In this document: positions 59,982-64,000 of the stretch, piece by piece
Position numbering within the stretch: the first letter of the stretch is position 1
Layout: the number at the start of each line of letters is the position of its first letter
Assembly: GCF_003096415.1 (NCBI RefSeq)
Contig: NZ_QEKH01000003.1
Coordinates: forward strand, 174,387 to 238,386
From: Victivallis vadensis
Lineage (GTDB): Bacteria > Verrucomicrobiota > Lentisphaeria > Victivallales > Victivallaceae
Direction: 5' to 3'
DNA: 64,000 nucleotides
Program-made: the position numbers and the translations under genes
Notes under the pieces: model-generated
The model's input: the letters and a program-made list of their open reading frames with translations, nothing else
What the model was told of the DNA's origin: nothing
Databases searched by the model: none

Positions 59982-60860
59982 ATGGATGAGATGCTTTATT
60001 GCGTGAAACTGCAGGATAACTCCGGCAGCTTCGATCTGGCGGCTGAGATGCTTGCGGCGCTGGAACTGGATTTCAGCAGTTGGGAAGACCGGGAGAACCG
60101 CCGGGTGCTGCACACCGTCTATGCGCTCGATCCCGATACCGCCCGAAACAATCTCGACCGCATCCGGCAGGCCGTCGCCGACTGGACGCCGCTCGGGTTG
60201 GAAGTGGGCGATATCGAATATTTTGAGATGAAGAAGGAGGACTGGTCCGAAGTCTGGAAAAAGTATTTTCATCTGCTCCCGATCTCCGACCGGCTGATCG
60301 TCAAACCGAGCTGGCTGGAGTGCCGGTCCAAACCGGGTCAGAAAGTGCTGGAGATCGATCCCGGCATGAGTTTCGGCACCGGCCAGCATGCGACCACTTT
60401 GTTCTGCCTGAAAACCATCGACAAACTGGCCGGGAATCCGGAGGTGCACAGCCTGTTGGACGCCGGATGCGGTTCCGGGATTCTGGCGATCGCCGGCGCC
60501 CTGCTCGGATACGGGCCGGTTGACGCTTTCGACTACGATCCCGACGCGGTGATGGTTGCCGGAGAAAACCTTGCGCTCAATCATATCTCTTCGGTAAAGC
60601 CGGAAGTCGCGGATGCCGCCGTTTATGCGGGACGCCCGGAGAAATACGATCTAGTCTGCGCCAATATCCTGGGCCACCTGCTGAAAGCCTACCGCCACAA
60701 TATCGCCAACTGGGTCCGTCCCGGCGGCTATCTGGCTCTGGCCGGAATCCTCGACCGAGAATTCGACGCGCTGAGCAAGGCATTCGTCGAAATCGGCTTC
60801 GAGGAGCTGGAGCGCGAAACGCTCAAAGAGTGGACCAGCGGCCTGTTCCGGAAAAACTGA
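59982..60860 (+). CDS. prmA: Ribosomal protein L11 methyltransferase PrmA
   Basis: 292 residues from the ATG at 59982, behind GGGAATGAG; the longer frame begins with TTG. The N-terminal L11-binding part is present (MLYCVKLQDNSGSFDLAAEM). The AdoMet domain has DPGMSFGTGQHATTLFCLKT, LLDAGCGSGILAIAGALLGY and the catalytic DLVCANILGHLLKAY (N-I-L). It trimethylates L11. The gene is convergent with the permease, with no gap between them. Confidence 0.92.
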   Translation: MDEMLYCVKLQDNSGSFDLAAEMLAALELDFSSWEDRENRRVLHTVYALDPDTARNNLDRIRQAVADWTPLGLEVGDIEYFEMKKEDWSEVWKKYFHLLPISDRLIVKPSWLECRSKPGQKVLEIDPGMSFGTGQHATTLFCLKTIDKLAGNPEVHSLLDAGCGSGILAIAGALLGYGPVDAFDYDPDAVMVAGENLALNHISSVKPEVADAAVYAGRPEKYDLVCANILGHLLKAYRHNIANWVRPGGYLALAGILDREFDALSKAFVEIGFEELERETLKEWTSGLFRKN

Positions 60861-61787
60861 TCAATTGTTCTGGCGTGGATCAAGCGCATCGCGCAGCGCA
60901 TCCCCGAGCACGTTCAGTGCCAGCACCAGCATGAACATGAAGCCGGTGGCGGCGGCAATCTCCCACCAGATGCCGCGCCAAAGCCGCTCCTGTCCGTCCG
61001 AAATCATCACTCCCCAGCTCGGGGCGCTCTGCACGCCGAAGCCGAGATAGCTGACGATCACTTCGAGCATGATCGCACCGGCGAAGGAAAGCGTGAAGTA
61101 GATGATGACCAGATGGAACACATTGGGCAGGATGTGCCGGAAAATAATCACCGGGCTGCTGACGCCCGCCACCCGCGCCGCCGCCACATAGGGCATCGAA
61201 CGCAGCCGCATCGCTTCGCCGCGCACCACCCGGCAGAGCGTCACCCAGCCGGTCAGGCCGATCGCAAAGTAGACTGCCAGCATTCCCGGCTCCGCCCGCA
61301 GCACTGTACCGGCCAGCCGGATGGCGCCGACCATTCCTTCCGAAAGAAAGTTGCGTGAAACCAGCAGCGCGAATGCAAGGATGAACAGCAGCGTCGGCAT
61401 CGACGCGAATGTACTGTACGCCCACACCACCCAGTCATCGAACTTGCCGCCGTAAAAACCGGCGATCGCCCCAAGAGTCACGCCGATCACCGCAGCAATC
61501 ACGCTTGCAATCACGCCGACCTTGACCGCGGTGGCGCTTCCGGCCATCGCCCGCAGAAATACATCGCGCCCCTGATAGTCGGTCCCCATCCAGTGAGCAG
61601 GGGAGGGGGGGGCGTAACGGGCAAGGTCGTCGGTTTGCTGGTAAACCGGCACAATGCCGTTGTGTTCGCAGTAGATGTCGTAAAGTTCGGTGCCGACCGC
61701 CAGCAAAAGGTAGATGCCGACCACCGTCAGTGAAATCACCGCCAGTGGATTCCTTTTCAATTTGCTCCAGACCGAAAGGGGCCTCAT
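60861..61787 (-). CDS. ABC transporter permease, OppC/DppC type
   Basis: 308 residues from the ATG at 61787, behind GGAG. There are six hydrophobic helices, an N-terminal OppC cap (KLKRNPLAVISLTVVGIYLL), MGTDYQGRDVFLRAMAGSAT and the EAA-loop motif EAMRLRSMPYVAAARVAGVS. It is half of a membrane channel for peptide or nickel import. No OppB partner, ATPase or binding protein follows, so it may be a remnant or work with partners elsewhere. Its start overlaps the mnmG end. Confidence 0.85.
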   Translation of the reverse strand: MRPLSVWSKLKRNPLAVISLTVVGIYLLLAVGTELYDIYCEHNGIVPVYQQTDDLARYAPPSPAHWMGTDYQGRDVFLRAMAGSATAVKVGVIASVIAAVIGVTLGAIAGFYGGKFDDWVVWAYSTFASMPTLLFILAFALLVSRNFLSEGMVGAIRLAGTVLRAEPGMLAVYFAIGLTGWVTLCRVVRGEAMRLRSMPYVAAARVAGVSSPVIIFRHILPNVFHLVIIYFTLSFAGAIMLEVIVSYLGFGVQSAPSWGVMISDGQERLWRGIWWEIAAATGFMFMLVLALNVLGDALRDALDPRQNN

Positions 61788-61788
61788 G

Positions 61789-63663
61789 TTATTTCTCCGT
61801 CGCTTCACGGTTTTTGCGTGAGAGTGCGACCTGCAATAGAGCGATGTCCGCCGGAGTCACGCCGTCGATGCGACCGGCCTGCGCCAGAGTGGTCGGCCGC
61901 ACCTTGAGCAGTTTACTCCGGGATTCATTGCTCAGGCCTTTGATCCTATCGTAATCGAAGTCTGCCGGAATCTGAAGCGTTTCCAGTTTGCGGAGGCGGC
62001 TGATTTCCGCAGCTTCACGCTGGAGATAACCGTCATAGCGCGCCTCCACCTGCAATTCACGCCAGATCCGCCGCCCCTGACGGTCGTCATTCAGCTCCGG
62101 CAGCAGCCCGGCGGGGAAGGGGAGGCGGACCGTTGCTTCGGCCAATGGAGTATTGTCGGGCAGGTCTTTCAGATGAACCAGCAGAGATTTCCCGGCATGG
62201 CGGCGGCTGCGGCAAAGTTCCAGCACTTCAGTCAAGGCGGAACGGTAAGCGCAGAACTCCCGGTATTTGCTCTCCGGCAGCAGGCCGGTTTCATAAGCGA
62301 ATTCCGACAGCCGCAGGTCGGCATTGTCCTGGCGCAGCACCAGCCGGTATTCGGCGCGGCTGGTGAAGAGCCGGTACGGTTCGATGATATCCTTGGTGGT
62401 CAGGTCGTCGATCATCACGCCGATATAACTGGAATCTCGTCCCAGTTCAACCGGACTTTTGCCTTGTGCGATACGGGCGGCGTTGAGTCCGGCCAGCAGC
62501 CCCTGTCCCGCCGCTTCCTCGTAACCGCTGGTGCCGTTGATCTGGCCGGCGGTAAACAGATTGTCACAGGATTTGATCCGCAAAGTCCGTTCCAACTGGT
62601 CCGGAAACACAAAATCGTATTCGATCGCATAGGCGTAACGTGAAAGCACCGCGTGCTCCATTCCCGGAACTGAGTGGATCAGCTGCCGCTGCACCTCCGG
62701 CGGCAAACTGGTGGATAATCCATTAATATAATACTCCTCTGTCTGCGCTCCCTCCGGCTCGAGAAACAGTAAATGGCGCGGATGCTGCGGGAAACGAACC
62801 ACCTTGTCCTCAAACGAGGGACAATACCGCGTGCCGATTCCCTTGATTACACCCTGGTACATCGGTGAGTATTGCAGATTGCGCCGGACAATTTCCGCGG
62901 TTTCATCCGTGGAATAAACCTGATAGCACGGCAGATCGTGACGCACCGCTTCCGGCAGGGCAGGGGAGTGGCCGGCGGACCAGCAACTGAATCGCTCCTC
63001 CGCGCTGTCACACTCCTGACGCGCCATTTGAGAAAAGTCAATCGTTTTGGCCAGAATGCGGGCAGGGGTTCCGGTTTTCAGCCGTCCCAGCCGCAACTTC
63101 AACTGCTCGCCAAGCGCCGCCGACAGCGAATTCGACGGAAAATCACCAGCCCTTCCGCCGGGAAAATTGCGGAGTCCATAATGAAGCTTGCCGTTCAGAA
63201 AGGTTCCGGTCGTAACGACCGCCGCGGCGCAATGGATTTCATCACCGAACTGGTTCGTAACTCCGGTGATTTTACCGTTATCCATCAGGAATGCAGTTAC
63301 TTCCGATTGCAGGACATCAACTTGCGGCATCTGCTCCAGCCAAAGTTTCATGCCGCGCTGATAGCAGACTTTATCACACTGTGAACGCGGCGACCAGACC
63401 GCCGGGCCTTTGGTGCGGTTCAGCATGCGGAACTGAATGGATGCCGAGTCAGTCACAATCCCCATCGCTCCGCCCATCGCGTCGATCTCCCGGACGACCT
63501 GTCCCTTGGCAATGCCGCCGATAGCCGGATTGCAACTCATCTGGGCGATATGATCCATATTCAAGGTAATCAGGAGCGTTTTGGCCCCGATTCGGGCGGA
63601 AGCCATTGCGGCCTCACAACCGGCGTGGCCGGCTCCGATCACGACGACATCATAAAAATTCAT
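61789..63663 (-). CDS. mnmG: tRNA uridine-5-carboxymethylaminomethyl modification enzyme MnmG (GidA)
   Basis: 624 residues from the ATG at 63663. The FAD dinucleotide motif VVIGAGHAGCEAAMASARIG, the SCNPAIGGIAKGQVVREIDA block and the C-terminal PTTLAQAGRIDGVTPADIAL are diagnostic. With MnmE it adds the carboxymethylaminomethyl group to wobble U34 of several tRNAs. The lone permease gene overlaps its end. The region upstream (63667-64000) is AT-rich. Confidence 0.97.
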   Translation of the reverse strand: MNFYDVVVIGAGHAGCEAAMASARIGAKTLLITLNMDHIAQMSCNPAIGGIAKGQVVREIDAMGGAMGIVTDSASIQFRMLNRTKGPAVWSPRSQCDKVCYQRGMKLWLEQMPQVDVLQSEVTAFLMDNGKITGVTNQFGDEIHCAAAVVTTGTFLNGKLHYGLRNFPGGRAGDFPSNSLSAALGEQLKLRLGRLKTGTPARILAKTIDFSQMARQECDSAEERFSCWSAGHSPALPEAVRHDLPCYQVYSTDETAEIVRRNLQYSPMYQGVIKGIGTRYCPSFEDKVVRFPQHPRHLLFLEPEGAQTEEYYINGLSTSLPPEVQRQLIHSVPGMEHAVLSRYAYAIEYDFVFPDQLERTLRIKSCDNLFTAGQINGTSGYEEAAGQGLLAGLNAARIAQGKSPVELGRDSSYIGVMIDDLTTKDIIEPYRLFTSRAEYRLVLRQDNADLRLSEFAYETGLLPESKYREFCAYRSALTEVLELCRSRRHAGKSLLVHLKDLPDNTPLAEATVRLPFPAGLLPELNDDRQGRRIWRELQVEARYDGYLQREAAEISRLRKLETLQIPADFDYDRIKGLSNESRSKLLKVRPTTLAQAGRIDGVTPADIALLQVALSRKNREATEK

Positions 63664-63666
63664 CAT

Positions 63667-64000
63667 AGATAACGAATAGAAAATTGAATAAGTTGAAATG
63701 TATTCCTATTAAAATACGACTTCCGGACAACTTTCGCAAATTAAGAAAAAAAGATACCTCGAAAAAATCTTCTCAAAATATTCACAGAATTATTGTCAAG
63801 TTATTAACAACCCGACTGATCACAAGTCATATCATTTTAACATCAAAATAGTTAGATCAATCCATTCCCCCTGCTCTGCAAGTATTAAAATTAACATAAC
63901 ATACATTATGCGACGTTACTTGTACGCCGAGAAGCAACGCAGAAGCAAGGATAACTCAGACGCATATAACCACCCTGCCCGGCTGCTATCTGCCTCTCTA
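63667..64000. other. AT-rich stretch upstream of mnmG
   Basis: No gene seen. It should hold the mnmG promoter. One sequence, ATATTCACA near 63776, matches the DnaA box in eight of nine bases. A single box is not enough to call an origin, although origins often lie near this gene. Confidence 0.4.

Noticed and set aside
63667..64000. Chromosome origin next to mnmG
   Set aside because: Only one weak DnaA-box-like sequence and general AT richness; dnaA, dnaN and box clusters are not visible.

Overview
The window most likely comes from a Lentisphaerota bacterium close to Victivallis. The evidence is high-GC coding DNA, a prepilin-type N-terminus of the MKNRNFTLIELL form next to a LacI-family regulator and a DUF4091/GH123-like glycoside hydrolase (a combination typical of that phylum), and the mix of housekeeping genes. 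The genus is inferred from general knowledge, not from a search.

Positions 1-24464 are a Mu-like prophage, incomplete in this window. Read leftward on the minus strand from 19211, it follows the Mu head order: gp25-like membrane coiled-coil protein, a small winged-helix-like protein, gp27-like small terminase, gp28-like large terminase, gp29-like portal, a G-like protein, an F-like head protein carrying a C-terminal nuclease-like (PBECR-type) domain, nested I/Z protease-scaffold, an SU10-type major capsid protein, and gp36/gp37-like connector proteins. A tail module with tape measure and two adhesin-like fibre proteins follows; the second fibre gene runs off the left edge. A control region lies at 21107-21801: a leftward XRE repressor, three 16-bp operator-like sites exactly 21 bp apart, and a rightward Cro/Ner-like gene. 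Small early genes follow on the plus strand. No transposase (MuA/MuB), endolysin or holin is visible. Cargo includes two four-helix-bundle genes. A 9-bp TCCGAC-type tandem repeat is scattered through the prophage, mostly between genes but also in frame inside genes; I did not see it in the chromosomal part.

Positions 24465-25162 are a CRISPR array of ten 30-nt repeats plus a degenerate terminal repeat. There are no cas genes and no leader: the first repeat interrupts the 16th codon of a prophage early gene. This junction is the most unusual feature of the window.

From 25327 onward the DNA is chromosomal: a pyrR-pyrB-pyrC-M20 amidohydrolase operon; a LacI-family regulator with a consensus promoter; an AT-rich foreign insert (about 30625-31480) between a truncated prepilin gene and a 5'-clipped glycoside hydrolase; bacteriohemerythrin; a sugar O-acetyltransferase; an amino-acid decarboxylase/antiporter pair; a DUF3795 protein; an isochorismatase-family hydrolase behind an internally deleted MFS gene; tRNA-Ser(CGA); cysS; a PhoB/PhoR-type pair; a YgjP-like metallopeptidase; trxB; asnB; thiL-tsaE-CPBP protease; gltS; a reverse-rubrerythrin peroxidase; an acyltransferase; comM/yifB; an InaA-type kinase; rsmD; guaA; prmA; a lone OppC/DppC-type permease; and mnmG.

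The prophage has remodelled the left third of the window, and the CRISPR junction, the AT-rich insert and the deleted transporter show recent rearrangement elsewhere. The rest reads as ordinary housekeeping operons. Coordinates of short sites were counted by hand and may be off by a base.
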